A DNA stretch of 64,000 nt from Bacteroidaceae bacterium (GTDB lineage Bacteria; Bacteroidota; Bacteroidia; Bacteroidales; Bacteroidaceae), in assembly GCA_016291905.1 (NCBI GenBank), contig JAEEZS010000060.1, positions 1 through 64,000 on the forward strand. The letters run 5' to 3'. Numbering within the stretch: the stretch's first letter is position 1; each line of letters starts with the position of its first letter. The notes under the pieces were generated by a model. It was not told the origin of the DNA. It ran no database searches and saw only the letters and a list, made by a program, of their open reading frames with translations. Made by a program: the position numbers and the translations under genes. Below are positions 9,367 through 18,360 of the stretch, piece by piece.

Positions 9367-10005
9367 TTATGAATCGGGGATTATATTTGTGGAGTCAGCA
9401 ACGATTTCGCCCACATCGTTGCGCGTGGCGCGGTCGTTCTCCTCAATGGGGAAGATGCCTTGAGTGCGGCGGATGCGGTAGTCGGTGAACTGTTGGTTGC
9501 TGGTGAATCCGTAGCCGGTGACGACGGTACCGTTAGCCTTCTCGATGCGAATGTAGGCCTCGGACCACACACGCTCGGTGTCCTGGTTCCAGAAAAGGGT
9601 GTCGGTATCGAAGATTTCACCCTCGAGGTTCTCGATGTGGACGCGGCCGTAAAGTTCCCAGAGTTTGCTCTCGTCGTAGTAGTAGGCGGTGTCGGCACGG
9701 ACGGTAGCGTTGATGGTGAGGCTGTCCGTGAATTTCTCAAGATAGACGCCCTCTTCAAAGGCCCACTTCGAAGGGTGAAGCTGGTCGTAGACATCCCAAC
9801 GGTCGGCGAGGATGCGGTAACGGACGACGCCCGAGTCGGAGATGAGCGTCTCGATATCGAAGGTGGTGAGACCGGGGACAGAGTCTCGATTAGTGACAGC
9901 GTCGGTGTATTGTTTGCTGCTGCGGCTGCACGACACAAATACGAGCAAAGCAATCGTCAGTAGGACGATTGCTTTACACGTATGTTGTATAGGGATACTG
10001 TCCAA
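9367..10005 (-). CDS. lptC: LPS export periplasmic protein LptC
   Basis: LptC links the LptB2FG ABC transporter to LptA in lipopolysaccharide transport. The protein is anchored by a lipobox (LLVFVSC, Cys26) rather than a plain helix, as is common in Bacteroidetes. The beta-jellyroll region includes YRILADRWDVYD, ALYY-like YYYDESKLWELYGRVHIENLEGEIFDTDTL, and GTVVTGYGF. The length of 212 is normal for the group. It starts three bases after the TPR gene stop and so is probably translated from the same message. Confidence 0.9.
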   Translation of the reverse strand: MDSIPIQHTCKAIVLLTIALLVFVSCSRSSKQYTDAVTNRDSVPGLTTFDIETLISDSGVVRYRILADRWDVYDQLHPSKWAFEEGVYLEKFTDSLTINATVRADTAYYYDESKLWELYGRVHIENLEGEIFDTDTLFWNQDTERVWSEAYIRIEKANGTVVTGYGFTSNQQFTDYRIRRTQGIFPIEENDRATRNDVGEIVADSTNIIPDS

Positions 10006-10008
10006 TCG

Positions 10009-11391
10009 TTAGCGGATGGTGGTGTCCTCGTCAATGAGACCGCCTACGTGGACGTTATCGCCGGGCTTGAGGCCGAGGAAGAACAGGTTGGCGGGGTCGG
10101 GCGTATGGTCCTTGTAGAGACCGATGAGGCGGTTTGCTTCGGAGGTTACGCTTTCATCGACGCTCTTGGCGCGGGCCAGCTTGTCAAGCACCACGTAGTA
10201 CTTGCAGGGGTTGAGTTCGGGTTTGTCGCTCCAGTTGGGGGCTGCGGCGTATATATTGGCGAGCAGGATGTAGTAGGAACCCTTACGCCCGTTGAGGGCG
10301 ATGGCGGTCTTCACATAGCTCTTTGCCTTAGCGAGCTTTTTGTCGCTATTGGCGATGACGGCAGCCTTGTAGTTGTAATCGGCTTTCTTGGCATTGTCCT
10401 CCTCGAGGCTGATGGCCTGGTCGAAGAAGTCGAGGCTCTTGGCGACGTCACCGCGCTTGTAATAACTGTAAGCGCAACCGGCAGCGGTGCCAGCGGTGGG
10501 TTGGATGTTGTGGGCGTGTTCAGAGGCGGCGTAGTAGACATCACTTTCCGTGCAGTTCAGGAGTGCCATCACGGCTACCACCTTACGCAGGTAGTCAAGG
10601 TTATCCTTGTTCTCCTCTACCTTGGGGGCATAGATCTTCTGGAGCTGGTCGCAGTCGGCAGCGCCGCTGTTGATGAAGTAGGCATCAACGTTGTCCTTCG
10701 TCTTCGTCACGGCGTTGATCATCTCGTTAGCCTTCTCCTCGGAGGGGTACTCGGTGTCGATGGCCTTACCGTAGATCTTGGCAATCAGCTCGGAGGCGAA
10801 GAGGTAGTCCTGGATGAAGTCCTCGCGGAAGCTCTCGTCGGCCTTGAAGATGCCCGAAGACACTTTCATCAAGTCGCCAAGGAGGTAGTATTCACTGTCA
10901 ACGTCGCCGGCCTCGATGGAGGTCATGAGCATTTCGCGGGCCTGACGGGCATCCATTTTGGGGTAGTATGTGATGTAGTCGTGCGCCTTCTGGCCAAGGA
11001 TGCGATACTCCTTGAGGGGGTTTTTGAGGATGAGGTTGAGCTGGGGCACGTACTTGACGTACTGGTCGTAGACGGCCATGAGCTCGTCGGCATAGGCCTT
11101 GCGGGGCTCAAGTTCCTTGCTCTTCGAGATGAGGTTCTTCAAGATAACGATACCCTTCGTATATGTGGCTGCCTGAGCGCAGGGAGCCTCCTGAAACACC
11201 TTCTTCCAAGGCTCGTAGGCCTCTTGGAAGTTGTTGGTCTTCACATACTCGCTGTAGATACTGATGTTGTTGAGGCAGTTGATGCTGTCTTGTCCGTGGC
11301 CGAAGCGGGAACCGTCTTCAACGCCTTTTTGTGCAAATGCCATCGTGGCGGTAAGTGCCATGAGGCCGATCATCAAGAATAACTTTTTCAT
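10009..11391 (-). CDS. Secreted TPR-repeat protein
   Basis: Periplasmic protein of 460 residues with a cleavable signal peptide (MKKLFLMIGLMALTATMAFAQ) and helical repeats of TPR type over most of its length, clearest near YYKRGDVAKSLDFFDQAISLEEDNAKKADYNYKAAV. The exact role is not known. Conserved position beside lptC and an outer-membrane protein suggests a part in envelope assembly. Members of this family also occur with the CNNM gene, as here. Confidence 0.82.
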   Translation of the reverse strand: MKKLFLMIGLMALTATMAFAQKGVEDGSRFGHGQDSINCLNNISIYSEYVKTNNFQEAYEPWKKVFQEAPCAQAATYTKGIVILKNLISKSKELEPRKAYADELMAVYDQYVKYVPQLNLILKNPLKEYRILGQKAHDYITYYPKMDARQAREMLMTSIEAGDVDSEYYLLGDLMKVSSGIFKADESFREDFIQDYLFASELIAKIYGKAIDTEYPSEEKANEMINAVTKTKDNVDAYFINSGAADCDQLQKIYAPKVEENKDNLDYLRKVVAVMALLNCTESDVYYAASEHAHNIQPTAGTAAGCAYSYYKRGDVAKSLDFFDQAISLEEDNAKKADYNYKAAVIANSDKKLAKAKSYVKTAIALNGRKGSYYILLANIYAAAPNWSDKPELNPCKYYVVLDKLARAKSVDESVTSEANRLIGLYKDHTPDPANLFFLGLKPGDNVHVGGLIDEDTTIR

Positions 11392-11472
11392 TTCCGTATA
11401 GGTTTTAGTTGAGTTAATATTCGGTTTTTATCTTGTTTCTGGCTTTTTGACTTGTTATGGCGAGGAAAGTTT

Positions 11473-11506
11473 AATCTTCAATCTTCTATCTTCAATTTTC
11501 AATCTT
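11473..11506 (-). repeat. GAAGATT-type low-complexity repeat
   Basis: On the minus strand the sequence is a run of degenerate heptamers (TTGAAAATTGAAGATAGAAG and continuing copies of GAAGATT). It begins at the stop codon of the outer-membrane gene and fills the gap to the TPR gene. Similar runs occur at 16299, 22636, 33557 and 57769. Confidence 0.6.
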
Positions 11507-12797
11507 AATTGACTTTCCACTTCGTGAACCAGTTCTCAATGAACGAGACGCTGATGTTCAGCCGCAGGCAGTTTTCGGCCATCATGCCACGGACGGCGGG
11601 CTGAAGCCGTACGAACTGCCCCGAGATGTTCACCGTCGAACGTTGGTTCCAGCGGTTCAGGATGGGGATGGCCAGTCCCAGCGATGCGCCGTATTCCGTG
11701 GGGCCCGGCTGTCCGTTCACGTTATAATAAGGAGTGGCGTAGTACAGTCCGGCGCGGTAGTGCATGCAGCGCAGCAGGTTGTGGCGGTTGTATTCGGGGA
11801 TGTACTGCATGCCGAGGGAGTATCGCCATTGGTCCGTGCCCCGCTCGCCGAAGAATTCGGTATCGCCGAAGCGGCTGAGCCGGGCGTCGGCTGCCAGGGT
11901 GAGGTGGTTACCATGCTTCCACGACACTCCTGCCCCGTACGTCTCGGGCAGGCTGAGGGGGTTGAAGCTGATGGTGTCGGCGCTGGTGGCAACGCTGCTG
12001 GTCACCACATAGTCCACCACGTACGGCCGTCCCTTCAGCGTGTGGGCAGGGCTGTACGTGGTGCCGAGGACGAAGCGGTCCGTCTTCGTGCCGAAGGTGA
12101 GCTGCATGCCCGCGTTCCAACTCAGTGAACTGACGTCCGCCGAATAGATTTTCGTTCGTGAGCTGATGGAGCTGGTGGTTGTCCCCGAGCCTCCCGACGT
12201 CTCGCTGTAGCTGTTGGCGACGCCGTGTTGCAGATAGCCGTAGGTGTAGATGCCGTTTGCCCCGATGGATATCCAGCGGAAGGGTTCCCAGCCCAGCCCC
12301 ACGTAGGCCTGATGCAGTCCGCCCTCGCCCGTATAGCTGGTGGATGAGGTGACGGTGCCGTCGTCGTCCTGACGGATGACGGCCGAGTTGCTGTAGGCAT
12401 AGCCCACGTTGCTATAAGGCAGATAGGCCAGCGTCATGCCAAGCCCGGGGCGGAGGCGCCATTGGGCGGCAATGTAGTCGAACGATGCGTTGCGAATGTT
12501 GCGGCGGACGGCCCCCTCGGCAAAGTTGGTGTTCTGCAGGCTCATGCCCATGTCGAGGATGAAGGTCAGCGTGTCGACGGTGCTGTACGTGGCGGGGTTC
12601 ATCATGTTTATCTGGTTGTAGTTCCTGAGCCCCGTGCCCGTACCGCCCATGGCTTTGTGGATGCCCATCTCGGGCAGAGCCAGCTGTCCGAAGCCAAAGC
12701 GCGTATAGGGCGAGTTCAAGCCGTTCTCAGCCCTTGCCGTGGAGGCGGCTGCGAACGTCAGCAGACAGGCCATCACCGTGTAAAACCATTTCGTCAT
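11505..12797 (-). CDS. Outer-membrane protein of unknown function
   Basis: Predicted outer-membrane beta-barrel of 430 residues with a signal peptide ending at STARA (about residue 23). NGLNSPYTRFGFGQL and KAMGGTGTGLRNYNQINMMNPATYS at the start of the mature chain resemble FadL/PorV-like proteins of Bacteroidetes. The ATG at 12797 is chosen because it begins a good signal peptide and lies 26 bases downstream of a strong promoter; the open frame upstream is only the antisense of the neighbouring receptor gene. Function is unknown. Confidence 0.8.
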   Translation of the reverse strand: MTKWFYTVMACLLTFAAASTARAENGLNSPYTRFGFGQLALPEMGIHKAMGGTGTGLRNYNQINMMNPATYSTVDTLTFILDMGMSLQNTNFAEGAVRRNIRNASFDYIAAQWRLRPGLGMTLAYLPYSNVGYAYSNSAVIRQDDDGTVTSSTSYTGEGGLHQAYVGLGWEPFRWISIGANGIYTYGYLQHGVANSYSETSGGSGTTTSSISSRTKIYSADVSSLSWNAGMQLTFGTKTDRFVLGTTYSPAHTLKGRPYVVDYVVTSSVATSADTISFNPLSLPETYGAGVSWKHGNHLTLAADARLSRFGDTEFFGERGTDQWRYSLGMQYIPEYNRHNLLRCMHYRAGLYYATPYYNVNGQPGPTEYGASLGLAIPILNRWNQRSTVNISGQFVRLQPAVRGMMAENCLRLNISVSFIENWFTKWKVN

Positions 12798-12822
12798 ACC
12801 AGCATTTTCGCAAAATCGGCTG

Positions 12823-12854
12823 CAAAGGTAGCACAAGGCTGTCGAAAAAACAAA
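12823..12854 (-). promoter_or_regulatory. Promoter of outer-membrane protein gene
   Basis: Minus strand TTTG (12854-12851), a 20-base spacer, then TACCTTTG (12830-12823). Both elements match the Bacteroidetes primary sigma consensus fully. It faces away from the receptor gene at 12946. Confidence 0.8.
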
Positions 12855-12945
12855 TATATTTACTTTTTTTAATTGCAACTTTTTTGTGCGCTCGATACGT
12901 CTAATCAGCAAACAGAAAAAATGAAATATAAAAACAATCATTCTT

Positions 12946-15324
12946 ATGAAAAGAAATTCTTTCAGGTGGGCTGTGATGTTGGCAGCCGTGATGATGTCAG
13001 TGATGAGTTTTGCCCGTACGCGTACGCCGGATTTCCGGGGTCGGGTTGTTGACGAGGAGGAAAACCCCTTGCCGTTCGTGAACGTGGTGCTGCTGTCGCT
13101 GCCTGACTCGGCTTTCATCGAGGGTGCCGTCACCGACGAACAGGGCATGTTCAAGATAACGACGGCGGTGAACAGCGGCCTGCTGAAGGTGTCGAGCATC
13201 GGGTATGAAACGCTCTGTCTGCGTGCTGCCGATGCGCTGACCATCCGCATGAAGGAAGATGCGCAGCTGCTCGGCGAGGTGGTGGTGAAGGCCATGCGCC
13301 CCAAGACCAGGATTACCGGCGAGGGGTTGCAGACGAGCATCCAGGGCTCGGTGCTGGAGCATGTGGGCAGCGCTGACGATGTGCTGGCCCAGACCCCGGG
13401 TGTCATCAACGGCCCGAACGGGTTGGAAGTCATCGGCAAAGGCTCGCCACAAGTGTATATCAACGGTCGTCGCGTGACGGATGAAACCGAACTGAAGCGT
13501 CTCCGCTCGGAGGAAATTCAGAGCATCGAGGTTATCACCAACCCCGGGGCACAGTACGACGCCACCGTCCGCAGCGTCGTCCGCATCCGCACCGTCCGCC
13601 GCCAGGGCGACGGCTTAAGTTTTAGCCTCAATGCCTCCGACTCACAGTCGCCCCGCTGGACTTCGCACAACGACCCCTTCGGAGCCCTCAACGTCAACTA
13701 CCGCACGGGCGGCGTGGACGTCTTTGGCGGTGTGAACTATCAACGCTTCTCCTTCCGTCAGGAGAGCAACATCGACAAGACCTCTTACGGCAGGGGCTTT
13801 CAGTTCGACGAAGTGGGTGCGCTGGTGGGCGAGAGCTTCGAACGAAGCCTTTACGGCAATGCCGGTGTCAACTGGCAGTTGGCAGACAATCACTTCCTCG
13901 GCGGCAAGGTGGAGTGGGGACGTAAGCTGACGCTCAACCTCAACACCGTGGTGGACGACATGGTCTATGAGAACGGCACGCTCACCGACAAACTCACCAC
14001 CACCTCCGACGACTGCATTGGCGACCGCACCCCCTACAACCTCGGCGCCAACCTCTACTACAACGGTGTCGTCGTCGGCAAGCTCGGCATCGATGTCAAT
14101 CTCGACTACTACGGTACGGACAACTCCACCCGTTCGCTGTCCGAGGAAGTCAGCACGATGACGCACAACGCCAGCGTTGCCAGCGGCAGCTACAATGCCG
14201 GCCGCCTCTACGCCGCCAAGGCCGTATTCTCCTATCCTGTCTGGAAAGGTCAGCTGCAGGCCGGTACCGAGGAGACCATCTCGCGGCGCACCGACGAATA
14301 CACCATCAGCGGCGTCGCCATTCCCGCCTCGATGGCCGAGGTGAAGGAGGACAATTACGCCGGCTTTGCCACCTATGCTTTCCTGCTGGGCCGTTCGCAG
14401 CTCAGTGCCGGTGTCAGGTACGAAAATGTCCGCTATGCCTATGCCGATGCGCTGGCACCGGAAAACGACCTCACCCGTCACTACGGCAACTGGTTCCCCA
14501 CCGTCTCCTATGCCGGTGCGGCAGGACCCGTGCAGCTGATGCTCAACTACAGCGCCAAGACGCGCCGCCCCAACTACGCCAACCTCTCCAGCGCCATCCG
14601 CTACAACAACCGCTATACCTGGCAGAGCGGCAATGCCCAGCTGCAGCCAGAACTATCCCACAACATTGGTGCCACGGCCGTCTGGAAGTGGGTGACGCTG
14701 ATGCTCAACTATGTCCGTACCGACGATGCCATCATGACGTGGTCGTCGCTCTACGGTACGGACGGTGTGGTGCTCGTGCGGCCCCGCAACATCCACAGCC
14801 CCTTCCGTGCCATGACGGCCATGGTGAACCTTACCCCGACGTTCGGTCCTTGGACGGTGAACTACTCTTTCGGCATCCAGCCGCAGTGGCTCAGCATCCG
14901 TGTCGAGGATCCACGTGAGACGTCCGGCTTCCGCACCACCACCTTCAACGACCATCCCGTCTGCTTCGCCCAGCTCTTCAACACCGTGCGTGCCGGCGGC
15001 GGCTGGCAGTTCGAGCTCGGCGGCGTGGTGCAGTCGAGGGGCTGGTCGCAGAATCTCTACATGACCAATGTCTTCTGCAACGTCACGGCCGCCGTGCAGA
15101 AGTCCATGTTCCGTGACGGCTCGCTCGTCATGCGGCTCGAGGGAGCCGACCTCCTCGGCATGGCCCAAATGAACGTCAACACCGACTTCGGCAACCACAC
15201 CATCCGCCAGACAAACCTGATGGACCTGCAGCGCATCAAGTTCAGCGTCAACTACAGCTTCAATGCCGCCCAAAGCAAATACCGTGGCACCGGTGCCGGA
15301 GCAGGCGAGAAGGCGCGCATGTAA
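12946..15324 (+). CDS. Outer-membrane beta-barrel, TonB-receptor-like
   Basis: Large outer-membrane receptor-like protein of 792 residues. After the signal peptide a carboxypeptidase-regulatory-like beta-sandwich occupies about 28-100 (GRVVDEEENPLPFVNVVLLS). A plug domain follows (about 110-205, containing VYINGRRVTDETELKRLRSEEIQSIEVITNPGAQYDA, split here only in description), then a C-terminal barrel of the OMP_b-brl_3 type. The final segment SVNYSFNAAQSKYRGTGAG is characteristic of this group. No SusD partner follows, so a general uptake or structural role is more likely than a polysaccharide locus. The barrel sequence is clearly richer in G and C than the start of the gene. Confidence 0.88.
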   Translation: MKRNSFRWAVMLAAVMMSVMSFARTRTPDFRGRVVDEEENPLPFVNVVLLSLPDSAFIEGAVTDEQGMFKITTAVNSGLLKVSSIGYETLCLRAADALTIRMKEDAQLLGEVVVKAMRPKTRITGEGLQTSIQGSVLEHVGSADDVLAQTPGVINGPNGLEVIGKGSPQVYINGRRVTDETELKRLRSEEIQSIEVITNPGAQYDATVRSVVRIRTVRRQGDGLSFSLNASDSQSPRWTSHNDPFGALNVNYRTGGVDVFGGVNYQRFSFRQESNIDKTSYGRGFQFDEVGALVGESFERSLYGNAGVNWQLADNHFLGGKVEWGRKLTLNLNTVVDDMVYENGTLTDKLTTTSDDCIGDRTPYNLGANLYYNGVVVGKLGIDVNLDYYGTDNSTRSLSEEVSTMTHNASVASGSYNAGRLYAAKAVFSYPVWKGQLQAGTEETISRRTDEYTISGVAIPASMAEVKEDNYAGFATYAFLLGRSQLSAGVRYENVRYAYADALAPENDLTRHYGNWFPTVSYAGAAGPVQLMLNYSAKTRRPNYANLSSAIRYNNRYTWQSGNAQLQPELSHNIGATAVWKWVTLMLNYVRTDDAIMTWSSLYGTDGVVLVRPRNIHSPFRAMTAMVNLTPTFGPWTVNYSFGIQPQWLSIRVEDPRETSGFRTTTFNDHPVCFAQLFNTVRAGGGWQFELGGVVQSRGWSQNLYMTNVFCNVTAAVQKSMFRDGSLVMRLEGADLLGMAQMNVNTDFGNHTIRQTNLMDLQRIKFSVNYSFNAAQSKYRGTGAGAGEKARM

Positions 15325-15339
15325 GTCACCCGCGAAACA

Positions 15340-15371
15340 TTTGCACCGTTCCGGCTTTTTCCGTATCTTTG
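15340..15371 (+). promoter_or_regulatory. Promoter of GNAT/zinc-ribbon gene
   Basis: TTTG at 15340-15343, 20 bases, TATCTTTG at 15364-15371. Full match to the Bacteroidetes consensus. It places transcription start near 15378 and therefore supports the downstream ATG at 15414 as the start codon. Confidence 0.82.
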
Positions 15372-15413
15372 CCCGCCCGAAATGATAGTTACCGAAAAAA
15401 ACCTGTGAAAACT

Positions 15414-16298
15414 ATGGAAATCCGATTAGAACAGCCATGCGACTACCGAGAAGTGGAAAACCTCACCCGCGAGGCCTTCTGGAACGTCTATCGCCCCGGA
15501 TGCACCGAGCACTATGTACTCAACCAGTTCCGCTCCCGCCCCGACTTCATCCCCGAGCTCGACTTCGTGATGGAGCACGACGGACAGATCATCGGCCATG
15601 TGATGTTCGCGAAGGCCGAGATTATTCTTGACGGCGGCACCCCGTTCCCCTCATGGACTTTCGGCCCCATCAGCATCCATCCCGACTATAAACGTCAGGG
15701 CTACGGCCTGAAGCTACTCACCCATGCGCTCGAGAAGGCCCGTGAACGGGGCGTCGGCCTACTCACGATGGAGGGAAACATCGACTTCTATCGCAATGCC
15801 GGCTTCGACCTCGCCAGCAAACTCCGCATCCACTACCACTCTGAGCCCCGCGACGCCGACGTACCCTACTTCCTCGCCCAAGAGCTCATCCCGGGCTATT
15901 GGGGCGACCGCGAAGGCACCTACTGTCCCCCAAAAGGCTACTTTGTGGCCGACGAGCATCCCAAGGCCTTTGCTGCCTACGAAGCCGCCTTCCCTCCCAA
16001 GGAGCGAATGCTCCAGCCTGGCCAGTTGCCCCAATTCTGCCAGAGTTGTGGTATGCCGCTGACGCGAAACGAGGACTGCGGCACCGGGGCCGACGGTAGC
16101 ACGGACTTCGATTACTGCCGCTACTGCTACGCCGACGGCCATTTCTTGCAAGACTGCACCATGGACGAGATGATTGACCACTGTGCCCAGTTTGTGGACG
16201 AGGTGAACAAGCAGATGCCCCAGCCCATGACAAAGGAAGAATACCGACAGATGATGCGCGGCTTCTTCCCGATGCTGAAGAGATGGAAGGGGAAATAA
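15414..16298 (+). CDS. GNAT acetyltransferase fused to C-terminal zinc ribbon
   Basis: Two-domain protein of 294 residues. The N-terminal part (about 1-175) is a GNAT acetyltransferase with the acetyl-CoA loop KRQGYGLKLL at 93-102 and the GFxL-type end strand (NAGFDLASK). The C-terminal part is a putative zinc-ribbon domain of the Zn_ribbon_2 kind: Cys209, Cys212, Cys235 and Cys238 (QFCQSCGMPL, DYCRYCYADG) and a conserved helical tail. The substrate is unknown. Similar fusions are found in gut bacteria. The start at 15414 is favoured over an upstream in-frame ATG at 15369, which lies inside the promoter. Confidence 0.85.
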   Translation: MEIRLEQPCDYREVENLTREAFWNVYRPGCTEHYVLNQFRSRPDFIPELDFVMEHDGQIIGHVMFAKAEIILDGGTPFPSWTFGPISIHPDYKRQGYGLKLLTHALEKARERGVGLLTMEGNIDFYRNAGFDLASKLRIHYHSEPRDADVPYFLAQELIPGYWGDREGTYCPPKGYFVADEHPKAFAAYEAAFPPKERMLQPGQLPQFCQSCGMPLTRNEDCGTGADGSTDFDYCRYCYADGHFLQDCTMDEMIDHCAQFVDEVNKQMPQPMTKEEYRQMMRGFFPMLKRWKGK

Positions 16299-16351
16299 TT
16301 GAAGACTGAAGATTGACAATGGATAATTAGTTTTTCGGTCATCCTGCCCGA

Positions 16352-17176
16352 ATGATGAGGTTGTTCTACAAAATTGGCCTTTACCTTGTGCCTGTCCTCA
16401 TGGCACTTACCTCCTTTCTGGCAAAAGCTGAGTGCGAGGTGGCTGGCTGCTGCCTGAAAAGGGACGGAACGGAATGCGGCGTGGGTGCCGACGATCGTTT
16501 CCCGATGTATAGCGTAATGAAGTTCCCGCAGGCGCTGTTCGTCGCAGACTTCCTTGTGAGGAACAATATTGATTTGGCGTCTGAGGTTTCCGTCAGGAAA
16601 AATGGGCTGATGCAGGACACATGGTCGCCGATGCTGAGCACGTTTGAGGAGGAACGGACGTTCACCTATGCCGAGTTGCTGGCTTTGTCATTGGGACAGA
16701 GCGACAACAATGCCTGCGACATCCTCTTCCGCCAGTGTGGCGGCCCGTGGAGGGTGGAGAGTTACATCTGTAGTCTTGGGATAAAGGACATCCATATCCG
16801 GCGGACGGAAAGACAGCTTCATGCCCGTCCGGCACAGAGCCGCAAAAACTGGTGTACGCCGCGGTCGATGGTCAGGCTGCTGGAGTGGTTCCTTGTGCAT
16901 CACGACGACAATGAGCCGCTCCGCTACATCTGGCACTTGATGGCCGCATGTCAGACCGGAGAGGATCGTTTGCCCGCAGCAGTCCAAGGTGCTGCCGAGG
17001 TCGTCCACAAGACAGGCACCGGCTACCCCCTGCCGTCAGGACTGCCGTCAGGCATCTGCGATGTGGGCATTATCCTGTATGACGACGGCCGACAGCTTCC
17101 GATAGCCGTTTTCGTCATAGCCCCATCATCTATGTCACGGGTAGCCGAGGTGGCCCGCGGGCTGCTGAGTATGTGA
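16352..17176 (+). CDS. Class A beta-lactamase
   Basis: Serine beta-lactamase of class A, most like the Bacteroidetes CfxA/CepA/CblA and PER branch. All active-site elements are seen: Ser54-V-M-Lys57, Ser117-Asp118-Asn119, Glu153 in RTERQLHA (omega-loop glutamate in the branch-specific TExxxH setting) and Lys220-Thr-Gly. A signal peptide precedes (cleavage near AKA, residue 26). At 274 residues it is slightly shorter than typical members. There is no transposase or integrase beside it, so it looks like a resident chromosomal gene. Resistance spectrum cannot be judged from sequence alone. Confidence 0.88.
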   Translation: MMRLFYKIGLYLVPVLMALTSFLAKAECEVAGCCLKRDGTECGVGADDRFPMYSVMKFPQALFVADFLVRNNIDLASEVSVRKNGLMQDTWSPMLSTFEEERTFTYAELLALSLGQSDNNACDILFRQCGGPWRVESYICSLGIKDIHIRRTERQLHARPAQSRKNWCTPRSMVRLLEWFLVHHDDNEPLRYIWHLMAACQTGEDRLPAAVQGAAEVVHKTGTGYPLPSGLPSGICDVGIILYDDGRQLPIAVFVIAPSSMSRVAEVARGLLSM

Positions 17177-17206
17177 AAAACGCGTACGTAAAAAAAGTGA
17201 AAAGAA

Positions 17207-17584
17207 ATGAAAGACATGATAGCATTCTGCGGCCTTGATTGCGAGAAGTGCGACGCCTACATCGCCACAAAGAACGACGACCAGGCACTGCGTGTGAAGA
17301 CAGCCAAGCTCTGGGCTGAACTAAACAACGCCCCCATCCTGCCAGAGCATATCAATTGCGACGGCTGCCGTGCGGACGGGAGGAAGACGGTTTACTGCCA
17401 GCATCTTTGTGCCATCCGTCAGTGTGCGCTGAAACGGGGCGTGCAGACCTGCGGCGACTGCCCTGAAATGGACGGTTGCCCCACCGTCGGAGCTGTATTT
17501 GCGGGTAGCCCCGACGCACGGAAGAACCTGAGGGAGATTGCTGGAAGAATGACAGTGGAGGGAGGCTGCCCGAATGGAAATTGA
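17207..17584 (+). CDS. DUF3795 domain protein
   Basis: Small cysteine-rich protein of 125 residues matching DUF3795: FCGLDCEKCDAYIAT at the N terminus, CDGCRADG in the middle and CGDCPEMDGCP near the end, a spacing of cysteine pairs that suggests metal binding. The function of the family is unknown. Its 3' end overlaps the start of the next gene by 11 bases, so the two are likely co-translated. Confidence 0.85.
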   Translation: MKDMIAFCGLDCEKCDAYIATKNDDQALRVKTAKLWAELNNAPILPEHINCDGCRADGRKTVYCQHLCAIRQCALKRGVQTCGDCPEMDGCPTVGAVFAGSPDARKNLREIAGRMTVEGGCPNGN

Positions 17585-17918
17585 CTTCTTGCTGGAATTC
17601 GGGACGCGGAAACAGCTGCGGGAGTGGCTGGAGGGCCATCATGCAAGTGCCTCGCACTGCTGGGTGACCTGCAACCGCGGGAAGACGCCACGTCCCGATG
17701 CAGTCCCGTACCTCGACGTGGTGGAGGAGGCGCTCTGTTTCGGATGGATTGACTCCACCTGCAAGCGTTTGCCTGACGGACGGCTGGCGCAGCGGCTGTC
17801 GCCACGGAGAAAAGGAAGCCATTGGACGGAACGGAATCTCCAGCGCTGTCTTCGTTTGGAGGAGCGTGGCTTGATGACCGAGGCCGGAAGGCGCGCGTTC
17901 GCCGCCGCCCTACTATGA
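17574..17918 (+). pseudogene. Truncated YdeI/OmpD-associated family protein
   Basis: The 114 residues align in character with the N-terminal part of the YdeI/OmpD-associated family: REWLEGHHASASHCWV, VEEALCFGWIDSTCKRLPDG and RLSPRRKGSHWTERN. Intact members are about 190 residues and carry a second half that is absent here. The frame stops at 17918 and the next 50 bases contain only a short open frame with no family likeness. A frameshift or 3' deletion is the simplest explanation, so the product is probably non-functional. Confidence 0.7.
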
Positions 17919-18065
17919 GAAACACGGCTGCGAGCCCCAAGACGCTGGCGGAAATCATCGGCATATAACGAAAAAAACACGTTGGCCGATGCAGTTTTTT
18001 TGACTCTCACGACACAATATAGGAAAAACAACACTTTTGCTGGCATAATTAACGGAGAAAAGAAA

Positions 18066-18344
18066 ATGAAGGTGGCGAGAATCGTTGTATGTCTTTTGGG
18101 GAGCCTGGCGCTGCTGACGGCCTGTGCTGATAGTGACCCCGCTTTCGGCGAGACGGGGTCCAGCCAGACGAAGGTCTCGAATCTTTTTTTCCACTCACAT
18201 CTGTTCTATGACATCGGTTGCCGATTCCGTGTCTGTTTCTATGAGGGTGACATGTCACCAAAGGAACTGATGCTGCAGAACGCTGTAGGGGTGGAGCGCT
18301 TCATCAAGATTCTCCGTAAGGCGGGCAAAATAGTCAAAGAATAG
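18066..18344 (+). CDS. Small predicted lipoprotein
   Basis: A 92-residue protein with a lipoprotein signal (MKVARIVVCLLGSLALLTAC, lipidated Cys20). No known domain is recognised in the remaining 72 residues, which contain PKELMLQNAVGVERFIKILRKAGK. The ATG at 18066 is chosen because it starts the lipoprotein signal and follows a purine-rich GGAGAAAAG. It ends 16 bases before the sigma-barrel fusion gene and reads the same way, so it may be part of the same envelope-sensing unit. Confidence 0.6.
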   Translation: MKVARIVVCLLGSLALLTACADSDPAFGETGSSQTKVSNLFFHSHLFYDIGCRFRVCFYEGDMSPKELMLQNAVGVERFIKILRKAGKIVKE

Positions 18345-18360
18345 CGTGCACGTGGGAGAC

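Noticed and set aside
12798-13463. Upstream extension of the outer-membrane gene to 652 residues
   Set aside because: The extra part is antisense to the receptor gene and crosses a strong promoter at 12823-12854; the ATG at 12797 begins a proper signal peptide.
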